From contig JAZKEO010000023.1 in NCBI GenBank assembly GCA_040386975.1, forward strand, positions 47,303-111,302: 64,000 nt of DNA. Reading direction: 5' to 3'. Both the position numbers and the translations under genes were made by a program. The notes beneath the pieces are model-generated. The model ran no database searches. It was not told the DNA's origin and worked only from the letters and a program-made list of their open reading frames with translations. This document shows, piece by piece, positions 43,404 to 52,337 of this stretch. How positions within the stretch are numbered: the stretch's first letter is position 1; each line of letters starts with the position of its first letter. Source of the stretch: M2408 sp040386975 (lineage in GTDB: Bacteria > Bacteroidota > Bacteroidia > Flavobacteriales_D > Crocinitomicaceae).

Positions 43404-44205
43404 CCTCTAATTTAATTTTTTTGTCTTCGTTTGAGATTTTTGTCAAATTATTTTTTTGTAAGATTTCTCTCGCTAAGTTCAAATAATTTGTTGCTCCTTT
43501 GCTTGCTGCATCGTGCATGATGATTGTTTCACCGTGACTTGGAGCTTCGCTTAATTTTGTATTTCTATGAATTACGGTATCAAAAACCAATTCTTGAAAA
43601 TGTGCTTTCACTTCTTCAACCACTTGATTTGCAAGACGTAAACGTGTATCGTACATCGTCAAAACAATTCCTTCGATTTCCAAACTTGTATTTAAACGAC
43701 TTTGAATGATTTTAATTGTATTTAAAAGTTTTCCTAAACCCTCCAAAGCAAAATATTCACATTGAACTGGAATTAAAACTGAATCAGCAGCTGTAAGTGA
43801 ATTTACCGTAATCAAACCCAAGGAAGGTGAACAATCAATTATGATGAAATCATAATCATCTTTCACTTTTTCCAAAGCGGTTTTTAATAAATATTCTCTG
43901 TTTGGTAAATTGATCATTTCCAATTCAGCACCAACCAAATCAATGTGAGAAGGAAGAATATCTAAATTTGGATTTTCTGTTGAAATAATTAATTCTCTGG
44001 GATGAACTTCATTAATCAAACAATCGTAAATGTTTTTTGTGTTTTTCGGGTCTAAACCAACTCCCGAAGTAGCATTTGCTTGAGGGTCAGCATCAACCAG
44101 CAATGTTTTATATTCCAACACACCAAAACATCCGCTCAAGTTAATAGCAGACGTAGTTTTTCCAACTCCTCCTTTTTGATTTGCTATGGCAATAATTTTA
44201 CCCAT
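43393..44205 (-). CDS. parA: chromosome-partitioning ATPase ParA
   Basis: A Soj/ParA-type Walker ATPase of 270 residues. The deviant Walker A is KGGVGKTTSAINL with the signature Lys; Walker A' is LLVDADPQANATSGVG, and Walker B is DFIIIDCSPSLGLITVNSL. The central segment PVQCEYFALEGLGKLLNTI is typical. The C-terminus is Lys/Asp/Glu-rich. It overlaps parB by 11 bases and is the first gene of the par operon; DUF3276 lies 89 bases upstream on the same strand. Confidence 0.97.
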   Translation of the reverse strand: MGKIIAIANQKGGVGKTTSAINLSGCFGVLEYKTLLVDADPQANATSGVGLDPKNTKNIYDCLINEVHPRELIISTENPNLDILPSHIDLVGAELEMINLPNREYLLKTALEKVKDDYDFIIIDCSPSLGLITVNSLTAADSVLIPVQCEYFALEGLGKLLNTIKIIQSRLNTSLEIEGIVLTMYDTRLRLANQVVEEVKAHFQELVFDTVIHRNTKLSEAPSHGETIIMHDAASKGATNYLNLAREILQKNNLTKISNEDKKIKLEDEF

Positions 44206-44294
44206 TCTTCCTTTTAATTTGAGCGTAAAGTTACAATAAGATTTTGTCTTTTATTTAAGAAAAATGTAGAAGTTTTCAACGTAGAATAAAATTC

Positions 44295-44618
44295 TTACAA
44301 ATTCTCAAATGAAATTGAATCCAATTCTTTTAACGAATTTGATAAAGTATCTTTACTTTTTAATTCGTCAATTTTTGAAAGTACTTCGTCAAATCCATCT
44401 TTAAACTTTTCAAAATCTTCTTTATACAAAAAGATTTTGTGTTTTTGAAAAGATTCAACCCCGTTTTCGAAGGTCTTTTTACTTTCTGTAATTGTTAGAT
44501 ATAAATCATTTCCTTTTGTTGATTTCACATCAAAGAAATACGTTCTTTTTCCTGCTTTAATAACTTTCGTGAAAACTTCATCACTCCTGTCTCTTTCCCT
44601 CTGTCTATCGTTTTCCAT
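44295..44618 (-). CDS. DUF3276 (PUR-alpha-like) nucleic-acid-binding protein
   Basis: A 107-residue protein. The pattern DEVFTKVIKAGKRTYFFDVK, then NDLYLTITESKKTF and KIFLYKEDFEKFKDGFDEVL matches DUF3276, a Bacteroidota family related to PUR repeats that bind single-stranded nucleic acid. The N-terminus is charged (ENDRQRERDRSDE). The role is not established; family members are small and highly conserved. It lies between groL and parA, all on the - strand, but a terminator pair separates it from groL. Confidence 0.87.
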   Translation of the reverse strand: MENDRQRERDRSDEVFTKVIKAGKRTYFFDVKSTKGNDLYLTITESKKTFENGVESFQKHKIFLYKEDFEKFKDGFDEVLSKIDELKSKDTLSNSLKELDSISFENL

Positions 44619-44685
44619 TTTTTTAAAATTATATCAGAAGCAAAGATGCAAATTATTTTTAAAATAGCAATCGTGATAAAAAACA

Positions 44686-44713
44686 AAACCCTTCATCTTG
44701 CGATAAAGGGTTT
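44686..44713 (-). terminator. hairpin terminator, second of a pair downstream of groL
   Basis: Stem AAACCCTT/AAGGGTTT (44686-44693, 44706-44713) with an inner 3-bp stem; on the - strand TTTTGTTTTTT follows. Confidence 0.7.
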
Positions 44714-44762
44714 CTATATATAAACGTTTCTGTCTATCTGAATAAAATCAGGAAGGAGAAAC

Positions 44763-44790
44763 GGAAAAAGAGCCGCTTTAACGACTCTTT
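44763..44790 (-). terminator. hairpin terminator, first after groL
   Basis: Stem AAAGAGCCG/CGACTCTTT (44767-44775, 44782-44790, one G-T pair) with five T on the - strand. Confidence 0.8.
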
Positions 44791-44812
44791 ATAATTACTA
44801 CAAATATACTGA

Positions 44813-44870
44813 GAATGTAGAGTTGATAATGAAAAATTTAGAATTATTTTTCATTCTCCATTCTACATTC
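44813..44870. repeat. 25-bp imperfect inverted repeat of heptad-type sequence after groL
   Basis: Arms 44813-44837 and 44846-44870 match at 22 of 25 positions by my count. The arms are made of GAATGTA- and AATGAAA-type units. It lies 10 bases after the groL stop, ahead of the two terminators. Confidence 0.6.
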
Positions 44871-44880
44871 TTAATTTAAT

Positions 44881-46515
44881 TTACATCATTCCTCCCATTC
44901 CGCCTGGCATTCCTCCGCCCATTGGCATGTGATTTTCTTCCACTTCGTCAGCGATAACACATTCTGTTGTCAAAAACATTGCTGCGATTGAAGATGCGTT
45001 TTCAATAGCGATACGCGTTACTTTAGTTGGATCAATTACACCTGCAGCATAAAGATTTTCAAAAACTTCAGTACGGGCATTATAACCGAAATCATCTTTA
45101 CCTTCTTTCACTTTTTGAACAATAACTGCTCCTTCTCCACCTGCATTAGCAATGATTTGACGCAATGGCTCTTCAACTGCACGTTTTACGATAGCAATTC
45201 CAGTATCTTCGTCTTCGTTGATTCCTTTCAATTTATCTAAAGCAGCGATTGAACGTATTAAAGCAACCCCACCACCAGGTACAATTCCTTCTTCAACAGC
45301 AGCACGCGTTGCAGCTAAAGCATCGTCAACACGGTCTTTTTTCTCTTTCATTTCAACTTCTGTCGGAGCACCAACATAAAGAACTGCAACACCTCCAGCT
45401 AATTTAGCCAAACGTTCTTGTAATTTTTCTTTATCGTAATCTGAAGTTGTTGATTCGATTTGAGCTTTGATTTGATTCACACGAGAAAGAATATCTTCTT
45501 TTTTACCTGAACCATTGATGATTGTTGTGTTGTCTTTGTCGATTTCAACTTTTTCAGCTGTTCCTAACATCTCTAAAGTTGCACCTTCTAACGTGTAACC
45601 TCTTTCTTCTGAAATTACCTGACCACCAGTTAAAATCGCTAAATCTTCCAACATTGCTTTTCTTCTGTCACCAAAACCTGGAGCTTTAACAGCAGCAACT
45701 TTCAGAGAACCACGGATCCTATTTACAACCAATGTTGCAAGAGCTTCACCATCTAAATCTTCAGCAATAATTAACAATGCTCTTCCTGATTGAACAACTG
45801 GCTCTAAAATTGGTAGAATCTCTTTCATGTTCGAGATTTTTTTCTCGTAAATCAAGATTAATGGATTTTCCATTTCAGTTACCATCTTTTCCGTATTTGT
45901 TACGAAATATGGAGATAAATAACCTCTGTCAAATTGCATTCCTTCCACAGTTTTCACTTCTGTTTCAGTTCCTTTTGCTTCTTCAACTGTGATAACACCG
46001 TCATTTCCAACAACTTTCATTGCTTGAGCAATTAGCGAACCAATAGTTTCGTCATTATTAGCTGAAATAGATGCGATTTGTTTGATTTTATCGTTATCAG
46101 AACCAACTTCTTTTGAAATTGCTTTCAAGTTAGCAACAACAGCTGTTACTGCTTTGTCGATTCCTCTTTTTAAATCCATTGGATTTGCTCCAGCAGCAAC
46201 ATTTTTCATCCCTGCAGAAACAATTGCTTGAGCTAAAACAGTTGCTGTTGTTGTTCCATCACCTGCGATATCAGCAGTTTTTGAAGCAACTTCTTTCACC
46301 ATTTGTGCACCCATGTTTTCAATTGGGTCTTTCAATTCGATTTCTTTAGCAACCGTTACACCATCTTTTGTGATTTGTGGAGCACCGAATTTTTTACCGA
46401 TTACAACATTTCTTCCTTTAGGTCCTAATGTTACTTTTACAGCGTTTGCCAAAGCGTCAACACCTTTTTTTAATTTTTCTCTCGCTTCTACGTCGAAATA
46501 TATTTCTTTTGCCAT
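44881..46515 (-). CDS. groL: 60-kDa chaperonin GroEL
   Basis: A 544-residue chaperonin. All landmarks are present: KVTLGPKGRNVVIGKKFGAP, the ATP site DGVTVAKEIELKDP and AGDGTTTATVLAQAI, the signature AAVEEGIVPGGGVALIRS, the ALNQ-type end region and the flexible GGM tail (MPMGGGMPGGMGGMM). Length and order are normal. It works with GroES; groES lies 90 bases upstream on the same strand, with a heptad array in the gap, so the two are one operon. Two terminators follow. Confidence 0.99.
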   Translation of the reverse strand: MAKEIYFDVEAREKLKKGVDALANAVKVTLGPKGRNVVIGKKFGAPQITKDGVTVAKEIELKDPIENMGAQMVKEVASKTADIAGDGTTTATVLAQAIVSAGMKNVAAGANPMDLKRGIDKAVTAVVANLKAISKEVGSDNDKIKQIASISANNDETIGSLIAQAMKVVGNDGVITVEEAKGTETEVKTVEGMQFDRGYLSPYFVTNTEKMVTEMENPLILIYEKKISNMKEILPILEPVVQSGRALLIIAEDLDGEALATLVVNRIRGSLKVAAVKAPGFGDRRKAMLEDLAILTGGQVISEERGYTLEGATLEMLGTAEKVEIDKDNTTIINGSGKKEDILSRVNQIKAQIESTTSDYDKEKLQERLAKLAGGVAVLYVGAPTEVEMKEKKDRVDDALAATRAAVEEGIVPGGGVALIRSIAALDKLKGINEDEDTGIAIVKRAVEEPLRQIIANAGGEGAVIVQKVKEGKDDFGYNARTEVFENLYAAGVIDPTKVTRIAIENASSIAAMFLTTECVIADEVEENHMPMGGGMPGGMGGMM

Positions 46516-46567
46516 TTTATTAATTGGATTATTATATTTTTAGATTATTTGACTCTTAGATAATTGA

Positions 46568-46612
46568 AAAGTCTTTTGTCTTAAGTCTTGAAGTCTTATG
46601 TCTAATTAAGAC
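46568..46612. repeat. heptad-period array, GTCTTAA type, between groES and groL
   Basis: Units AAGTCTT, TTGTCTT, AAGTCTT, GAAGTCT, TATGTCT. The array includes the groES stop codon and is closely related to the one at 39622. Confidence 0.6.
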
Positions 46613-46884
46613 ATAATTCCATAAATATCAGACTCTTTCATGATTAAATAGTTCGTACCTTCAATTTTGATTTCAGTACCTGAATATTGACCATAAATTA
46701 CGTTATCACCAACTTTTACAGTCATTGGTTCATCAACTTTTCCATTTCCAACTGCAACAACAGTTCCTTGTAAAGGCTTTTCTTTCGCAGTATCTGGGAT
46801 AAAAAGTCCACTTGCTGTTTTTACTTCTGCTGGGGCTGGTTCGATAAGAACTCTATCCGCCAAAGGTTTTAATGATATTGCCAT
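46606..46884 (-). CDS. groES: 10-kDa co-chaperonin GroES
   Basis: A 92-residue co-chaperonin. LKPLADRVLIEPAPAE, the mobile loop around KTASGLFIPDTAKEKPLQGT, the strand VVAVGNGKVD, and VKVGDNVIYGQYSGTEIKIE are typical. The stop codon lies inside a heptad array. The upstream 110 bases have no CIRCE element. A TTG-N20-TAATTTTC arrangement on the - strand is the best promoter candidate (7 of 8 at -7). Confidence 0.98.
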   Translation of the reverse strand: MAISLKPLADRVLIEPAPAEVKTASGLFIPDTAKEKPLQGTVVAVGNGKVDEPMTVKVGDNVIYGQYSGTEIKIEGTNYLIMKESDIYGIMS

Positions 46885-47046
46885 TTTATTTATAAAATTT
46901 TAAAGTGTTTGTCTACTCTTGTCGAAAATTATGCCACATGCTAAAGCAAGTCAACTTTTCCAAATTAGAGAAAATTTGACAAAACGAACTGACAATATGA
47001 CACTTTTTTACTTTATATAAATTTTATTGAACTAATTTTTTAAAAG

Positions 47047-47077
47047 TTTGTTTTATTGAAAAACTTTTCTAACTTTG
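47047..47077 (+). promoter_or_regulatory. strong promoter TTTG-N19-TAACTTTG of the OmpA gene
   Basis: TTTG at 47047-47050, exactly 19 bases, then TAACTTTG at 47070-47077: a perfect match to the Bacteroidota consensus. The ATG is 40 bases after the -7 box. Confidence 0.8.
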
Positions 47078-47117
47078 AAGAAGCTCTAAACTTTTTCATT
47101 GAATTAACTATTTATAT

Positions 47118-49451
47118 ATGCATAGAATCCTACTTTTACTTTCTGTTACATTTTTCTTTAATTTACACAGTCAACTAAACTACAACACCATCATGATGGA
47201 TAATTATGTGAGTTCAAATCTTGCATCTTTTAACCCTTCAAGTATTGTAGATTCTAAAACAAAATTCGCTTTTACTTCGGGAATTAATTATTGCTCAAAT
47301 AGTAATTTTTTCTCTAAAAACTATGCTCCTTACAACAATTATTCGGGAGGATTTTTTGATGGTTTAAAAGGAAAATACATCAAACCAAGTGCTGCTGGTT
47401 TTCAAAATCAAAACTTTAACATCGATATCATAAACCTTAAATTTGAATTCAATCATGAAAATGCAATTGGTTATGCATTAAGAGGTCGAGCATATTCAAA
47501 TCACAATGGCTTACCTGAGATTTTTGCAAAAAATGCTACTCTAAATTACAGAGACAACGACATCAATGTGGCTGAAGATTTAACAGGATTTTCTTACAAT
47601 CAAATGGAATTTACTGAACAAGCTTTTACGTACGCACGAACGATTTTTGACAGAAAAGAAACTTTCCTAAAAATTGGTGGAACTTTCAAAGTTTTAAATG
47701 GATTAAGTGCCCGTCATTGGTTCTTCAATAGTGGAACAATAACTTTTACAAATGATTCATTACCTAAAGCGGATTTAACTAATTTAGATGTTGATTTTGT
47801 AAAAAATGCTTCGGAAGATCAATTGTTCTTTAAAAATCGAGGTTTTGGCTTTGACATTGGTGCAACTTACGAATTACGTCCAAATTATCAAGTACAATAC
47901 TATGAAATGGACGGAAAATCAAAAAACGTAAGACATGATATCAATAAATACAAGATGAAATTTGGATTTTCAATTACTGATATTGGCTCAATTAAATTCA
48001 AAAGAGATAGTCTTTTTAATAATTTTAAAAATTCCGGTCAATCAATTTCTGTTGATGAAATTTATAAAACCATTTCTTTAGGTCCTGGTCCATTTAATAA
48101 TTTTCAAACTTTACTTCAAGAAACTGGAACGCCAACAACGATTCAAGACAATGAAATAAAAATGAACTTGCCAACAACAGTTCATGTCAACGTTGATTAT
48201 TATGTCAAAAAGCATTTATATTTGAGTTATAATGCTTCCATTCCACTTTATTCAAAAAGTGATAAAGCGAAAATAAACGGTACTTTTATTCATACTTTTG
48301 CACCTCGATTTGAAGCGAATAATTATTCATTCGCTATTCCTTTTTCTCATCAAGGAAATGGAAAATTGTATCTTGGATTTGTAGGACGAATGGTTCTTAA
48401 CAAAATGACCATGTTTGCTGGTTCAAACAATGCATCGATAATTTTTGGTCAGAAATCGTCGTTGACACGTAACTTTTTTATTGGGACAATTATTCATTTC
48501 CCTTACGAAATACCTACTGATTTTGACAATGATAAAGTCTCTGACAAATTAGATGTTTGTCCGAAAGACTTTGGTTTATACGAATATCAAGGTTGTCCTG
48601 ATACGGATGGCGATGAAATTCCTGACAAAGAGGATTTATGTATTTACAACAAAGGAACGCGTGAAACAGGAGGTTGTCCTGACACAGACGGCGATGGAAT
48701 TATTGACATGAATGATTTATGTCCAAATGTTGCTGGTTTAGGCGTTCATTATGGTTGTCCTGACAGAGATTTTGATGGTGTAATTGATATGGCTGACAAA
48801 TGTCCTGACGTTCCTGGAATTGAGTTAAATAACGGTTGTCCGTTTGAAAACCCAGGTTGTTGTATGGATAACGATGGAGATGGAGTTTCAAATAATGTTG
48901 ATAAATGTCCTGATTTTGCGGGTTCAGTTTACAACGAGGGCTGCCCGATTGATTCTTTAAACATCAATAAAATTGGCTTGAATGAGAAAAAAGCAATACT
49001 AGACCCAAACAATACGGGTGAGCAAATTAAAGTCTTGAAAAACAACGATACGATTCGCAATTACATCACAACAGTGGAAGATTTGAAAAAATTAACAGAT
49101 GATAAAACGATTTTAGGTGAACACAGTGTTTACTTCAATTCTGATCAAGCAACAATGACTGAAAACGAAGATGCGAATTTCGAACGTTTCTTTGCAATGC
49201 TTCCTTACGATGGAAATTTGGAATTAATTGTTGTGGGACACACCGACAAAGACGGTAGTTTGGATTACAACTTAGTGCTTTCTAAAAAACGTGCAGAAAC
49301 CGTGAAACGAAAACTAATTGAATACGGTTATCCAGTCGAAAAAATTGTCTTGTATTACTACGGTGAAGCAAAATCGTTGAAAAAGAAAAATTATACAGAC
49401 GAACAAAAAAGAATGGAAAGACGAGTTGAGATTAAGGTGGTTAAGAGGTGA
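47118..49451 (+). CDS. DUF5723/OmpA-family outer-membrane protein with thrombospondin type 3 repeats
   Basis: A 777-residue protein with a signal peptide (end near LHSQLN). The N-terminal 460 residues form a long barrel-like domain of the DUF5723 type (NLASFNPSSIVDSKTKFAFT, later LPTTVHVNVDYYVKKHLYLS). From about residue 470 come five Asp-rich calcium repeats (DTDGDEIPDKEDLC, DTDGDGIIDMNDLC and so on), each closed by a Cys pair. The last 120 residues are the OmpA peptidoglycan-binding domain (FNSDQATMTE, VVGHTDKDGSLDYNLVLSKK, then RRVEIKVVK). It anchors the outer membrane to the wall. A consensus promoter drives it. Confidence 0.9.
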   Translation: MHRILLLLSVTFFFNLHSQLNYNTIMMDNYVSSNLASFNPSSIVDSKTKFAFTSGINYCSNSNFFSKNYAPYNNYSGGFFDGLKGKYIKPSAAGFQNQNFNIDIINLKFEFNHENAIGYALRGRAYSNHNGLPEIFAKNATLNYRDNDINVAEDLTGFSYNQMEFTEQAFTYARTIFDRKETFLKIGGTFKVLNGLSARHWFFNSGTITFTNDSLPKADLTNLDVDFVKNASEDQLFFKNRGFGFDIGATYELRPNYQVQYYEMDGKSKNVRHDINKYKMKFGFSITDIGSIKFKRDSLFNNFKNSGQSISVDEIYKTISLGPGPFNNFQTLLQETGTPTTIQDNEIKMNLPTTVHVNVDYYVKKHLYLSYNASIPLYSKSDKAKINGTFIHTFAPRFEANNYSFAIPFSHQGNGKLYLGFVGRMVLNKMTMFAGSNNASIIFGQKSSLTRNFFIGTIIHFPYEIPTDFDNDKVSDKLDVCPKDFGLYEYQGCPDTDGDEIPDKEDLCIYNKGTRETGGCPDTDGDGIIDMNDLCPNVAGLGVHYGCPDRDFDGVIDMADKCPDVPGIELNNGCPFENPGCCMDNDGDGVSNNVDKCPDFAGSVYNEGCPIDSLNINKIGLNEKKAILDPNNTGEQIKVLKNNDTIRNYITTVEDLKKLTDDKTILGEHSVYFNSDQATMTENEDANFERFFAMLPYDGNLELIVVGHTDKDGSLDYNLVLSKKRAETVKRKLIEYGYPVEKIVLYYYGEAKSLKKKNYTDEQKRMERRVEIKVVKR

Positions 49452-49536
49452 GTTTGACGGTTTCAACCGACTAATATTAGAATCAAAAATATTTCTCTTT
49501 AATTCAATTAAGTATTAAATTATCTTATTTTGCATT

Positions 49537-49595
49537 TTACAATAACTTTATATTATACCTTTTAGTAACTTAAGTATAATATAAAGTTATTGTAA
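49537..49595. repeat. perfect 22-bp inverted repeat upstream of the LRR gene
   Basis: Left arm 49537-49558 (TTACAATAACTTTATATTATAC) and right arm 49574-49595 are exact reverse complements; the loop has 15 bases. It ends 16 bases before the LRR ATG. Not followed by a T run. Confidence 0.85.
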
Positions 49596-49611
49596 TTAAT
49601 TTGTCTTGTTA

Positions 49612-50958
49612 ATGAAAAATCTTCAAAAATTAGTCCTTACATTATTTCTGATGACTTCTACAGTAATATTTTCACAAATTAGAACTCTTGTAGAATTAAA
49701 AGAAGCGTATGCAAATCCTAAAAAGATAAACTCTATTAGTTTTTATGAGCAGGATTTAAGAGGAACAGATGTACTAGATAATCTTCAATTGTTTACAAAC
49801 CTGCAGGACATTCAATTTTATAATTGTAAAATCGACGAAATACCAAGTTGTATACACCTCTTGAAACAATTAGTACATTTAAGTTTGACAAGGTGTCAAA
49901 TAAAAGTTGTGTCAGATAAGATTAGTAAGTTAAAATCTTTGCAATATTTGAATTTAAGTGGTAATCAGATAATTGAACTACCAGAATCAATTGGGAAATT
50001 GGAAAATCTGACTACCTTGAACTTAAATGATAATCAGATAAATGAACTACCTGAATCAATTGGGGAATTAGTCAGACTGAAATATTTAGAACTTAACAAC
50101 AATAAGTTTAATAAGATTTCTCCTTTCATATTCGAGTTGAAAAACCTATCAGATATAGAATTAGGAAATAATTCTATTAATTCCATTCCAATTGAAATCA
50201 ATCAGATGAGCAAACTGGAATCATTAAATTTGAAAAACAATCGAATAAATCAGTTTCCAACTATTTTAAGTGGTTTATCGAATTTAAAGGTTCTTTTATT
50301 AAATAGTAATCAGTTAACATATCTACCTGAATGCATTGGAGATCTTGTAAATCTTGAGGTTCTTTCATTGTCAAAAAATGAATTAAATAATCTTCCTTAT
50401 AATTTAAAAAGAATTACTAAACTGAATGCTCTTGGGCTTTCTTTTAATCAATTTAAGCAAGTACCGTCCGTTTTATTTGAAATGCACAGTTTAAGAAGCC
50501 TAGATATTGACCATAATCAACTAACTGAATTTCCAGCAGAAATGGCTTCGCACATAGGTTTAGCATATTTGCATTTGGAAAATAACAATTTAAAACATTT
50601 GCCTGATGTTATTGGAAAATATCGGATTTTACAAATTTTAGATGCGGACTCAAATCAAATAGCAAAAATTACTGACTCTATTGGAAACTGTATCCATCTT
50701 TCAGACTTATATCTCAATTATAATAAACTAATAACTTTACCCGAGAGTATGTCTAAAATTGAAAATCTGGACGATTTACACCTGAAATACAATATATTGG
50801 AGAATATTTCAGATGTGGTTTGGACCATGAAGGGGCTTCAAATCGTTGATCTTAGAGGTAACCCTCATCTAGACTGCAAACACATCACTGATGTCGCCTA
50901 TAAATTATGGAGAATTGATTATTCAAAAAGTCAGCCACATATTTACTGTGATTACTAA
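49612..50958 (+). CDS. exported leucine-rich-repeat protein
   Basis: A 448-residue protein starting at ATG 49612 (a TTG two codons earlier is rejected). A signal peptide (end near VIFSQI) leads into about 15 repeats of 23 residues with the bacterial LRR consensus L..L..LNLS.N.I..LP.SIG.L (LQYLNLSGNQIIELPESIGK and LTTLNLNDNQINELPESIG are nearly identical). The end (WTMKGLQIVDLRGNP) is a capping unit. There is no T9SS tail, so the protein is likely periplasmic or surface-attached by other means. The 22-bp inverted repeat lies just upstream; a relic of the DUF5686 3' end follows 64 bases after the stop. It is the first of four genes in the cassette region. Confidence 0.85.
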   Translation: MKNLQKLVLTLFLMTSTVIFSQIRTLVELKEAYANPKKINSISFYEQDLRGTDVLDNLQLFTNLQDIQFYNCKIDEIPSCIHLLKQLVHLSLTRCQIKVVSDKISKLKSLQYLNLSGNQIIELPESIGKLENLTTLNLNDNQINELPESIGELVRLKYLELNNNKFNKISPFIFELKNLSDIELGNNSINSIPIEINQMSKLESLNLKNNRINQFPTILSGLSNLKVLLLNSNQLTYLPECIGDLVNLEVLSLSKNELNNLPYNLKRITKLNALGLSFNQFKQVPSVLFEMHSLRSLDIDHNQLTEFPAEMASHIGLAYLHLENNNLKHLPDVIGKYRILQILDADSNQIAKITDSIGNCIHLSDLYLNYNKLITLPESMSKIENLDDLHLKYNILENISDVVWTMKGLQIVDLRGNPHLDCKHITDVAYKLWRIDYSKSQPHIYCDY

Positions 50959-51022
50959 ATTATAATTTTTATTTTTGAAAAACTAAGACAAATTACGAAT
51001 GAAATTAAGGCGAAACATATTA

Positions 51023-51084
51023 TCTTAAAAATTCCATTACATACTTCTATCATCCAAGACAGCAAAAGAAACTTTAAAAGTTGA
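51023..51084 (-). pseudogene. relic C of the DUF5686 gene 3' end
   Basis: 62 bases match 54010-54071 with about six differences by my count. On the - strand it still reads TFKVSFAVLDDRSM, then a stop replaces Lys, then WNF and stop. It follows the LRR gene. Confidence 0.8.
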
Positions 51085-51120
51085 TACTTTCAACTATTAC
51101 ACTATTAATTTGTAAACAAA

Positions 51121-52104
51121 ATGAACTTCTTTCAAAAAATATTTTCTTTTTTTAACAGCTATTTTGAAGTTGAATCCGAGGATAAGGATTTAAACAAGCA
51201 ACATGATTCTTTTAATTTTAAATTTAAAAATGACATCGCATTAAGCGAAATGGTAATTGATGAGGATTTTAATGTTGATAATTTAAAAGAACTTGCTCGA
51301 CTTAACAATATAGACCTTCAAATTTTCGAAGGTTGGTATGGTTTGGTAATAAAATTAATAATTGAACTTGAAAAATTAGGATGGGATAGAAAAGTTAGTT
51401 GCATCAAAGAAAAATATGGATATTTGGAATTCTATACAGATGATAAATACGATGACCTTGTTGAATTATTTAAAGAAAAATCCCAGTATGTTTGTGAAGA
51501 CTGTGGCGAAAAAGGAAAATCAAGACACATTGGATTTTATGTGTCTTGCAGAACACACTATTTAAAACGTGTTGGTAAGATTTATTCGACAGAAGATGGT
51601 TTTTTTTACGAAGATGTATTTTATGTTTGGAATAAAATTTTAAAAGCTGAACTAAAGACATTAAACACAAAAAAAAATGGAATGATAATAATAGAATTTA
51701 ATGAAAAAATTAGTAATTCCCCACTAAGTCCCTCAAGACTTTGCATTCATAATTACGTTAAAGGTTACTCATTTTTCCTATCTCAAATTCCAAAAAATAT
51801 TGAAGGATTAGATTACAATGAAATCAATAAAAATTTCAAAAATCCTGAAGATTGTGAAATTTGTGGTTTTAAAGCAATTTATAATTCTTATTGTGAATGT
51901 TGTGAAAATGATAAATGGGAAAGTAAAGAAAATAATATTTGGACTAAAGATGAATATGTAAAATATAATCAATTAGATTGGGAGTATGACACAAAGGGAA
52001 TATTAACTTTTGAGAATTCTATCTATCAAAAAGCTGAAAACTATACACGATTGTACAATAATCAGGAATTAGAAGATCATATTAGGGAAGAATCATTAAA
52101 TTAA
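51121..52104 (+). CDS. Cys-motif protein of unknown function
   Basis: A 327-residue cytoplasmic protein without a signal peptide. It has two Cys-rich places: VCEDCGEKGKSRHIGFYVSC in the middle (about residues 120-140) and CEICGFKAIYNSYCECCEND near residue 255-275. These look like small zinc sites. Around them are charged helical stretches (LIIELEKLGWDRKVSCIKEK). A possible homology to immunity-like or transcription-linked proteins cannot be shown. It is the second gene of the cassette array; a relic of the DUF5686 3' end starts 10 bases after its stop. Codon use is AT-rich like its neighbours. Confidence 0.65.
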   Translation: MNFFQKIFSFFNSYFEVESEDKDLNKQHDSFNFKFKNDIALSEMVIDEDFNVDNLKELARLNNIDLQIFEGWYGLVIKLIIELEKLGWDRKVSCIKEKYGYLEFYTDDKYDDLVELFKEKSQYVCEDCGEKGKSRHIGFYVSCRTHYLKRVGKIYSTEDGFFYEDVFYVWNKILKAELKTLNTKKNGMIIIEFNEKISNSPLSPSRLCIHNYVKGYSFFLSQIPKNIEGLDYNEINKNFKNPEDCEICGFKAIYNSYCECCENDKWESKENNIWTKDEYVKYNQLDWEYDTKGILTFENSIYQKAENYTRLYNNQELEDHIREESLN

Positions 52105-52113
52105 TCTCGCGAG

Positions 52114-52194
52114 AATTCCACTTCATACTTCTATCATCCAAGACAGCGAAAGAAATTTTAAAGATTGACGTTGGTTTTATTTTATTTCCATCAG
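52114..52194 (-). pseudogene. relic B of the DUF5686 gene 3' end
   Basis: 81 bases match 54017-54097 with about eight differences by my count. On the - strand it reads GNKIKPTSIFKISFAVLDDR and SMKWN, after which it runs on without a stop. It shares the variant CCAAGACAGC with relic C, against CCAAAACTGC in the live gene. Confidence 0.85.
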
Positions 52195-52337
52195 TTAGAT
52201 GAATAAGATATTAAAACTGGAAACACAATTTATGCAAAACAAAAGCTTACCCATTTTATAAACTCATATATTGGAAACAAATAGAAAAAATAGAATTTTT
52301 TCAGACTAATCAAACTATTAGGTGTAACTTTAGGCTA

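Noticed and set aside
42492..44205. parS site near parAB
   Set aside because: No copy of a GTTCCACGTGGAAC- or GTTTCACGTGAAAC-type palindrome was found here or elsewhere in the window; the closest is a lone CCACGTG in lepB.
46885..47000. CIRCE operator before groES
   Set aside because: No TTAGCACTC-N9-GAGTGCTAA element is present.
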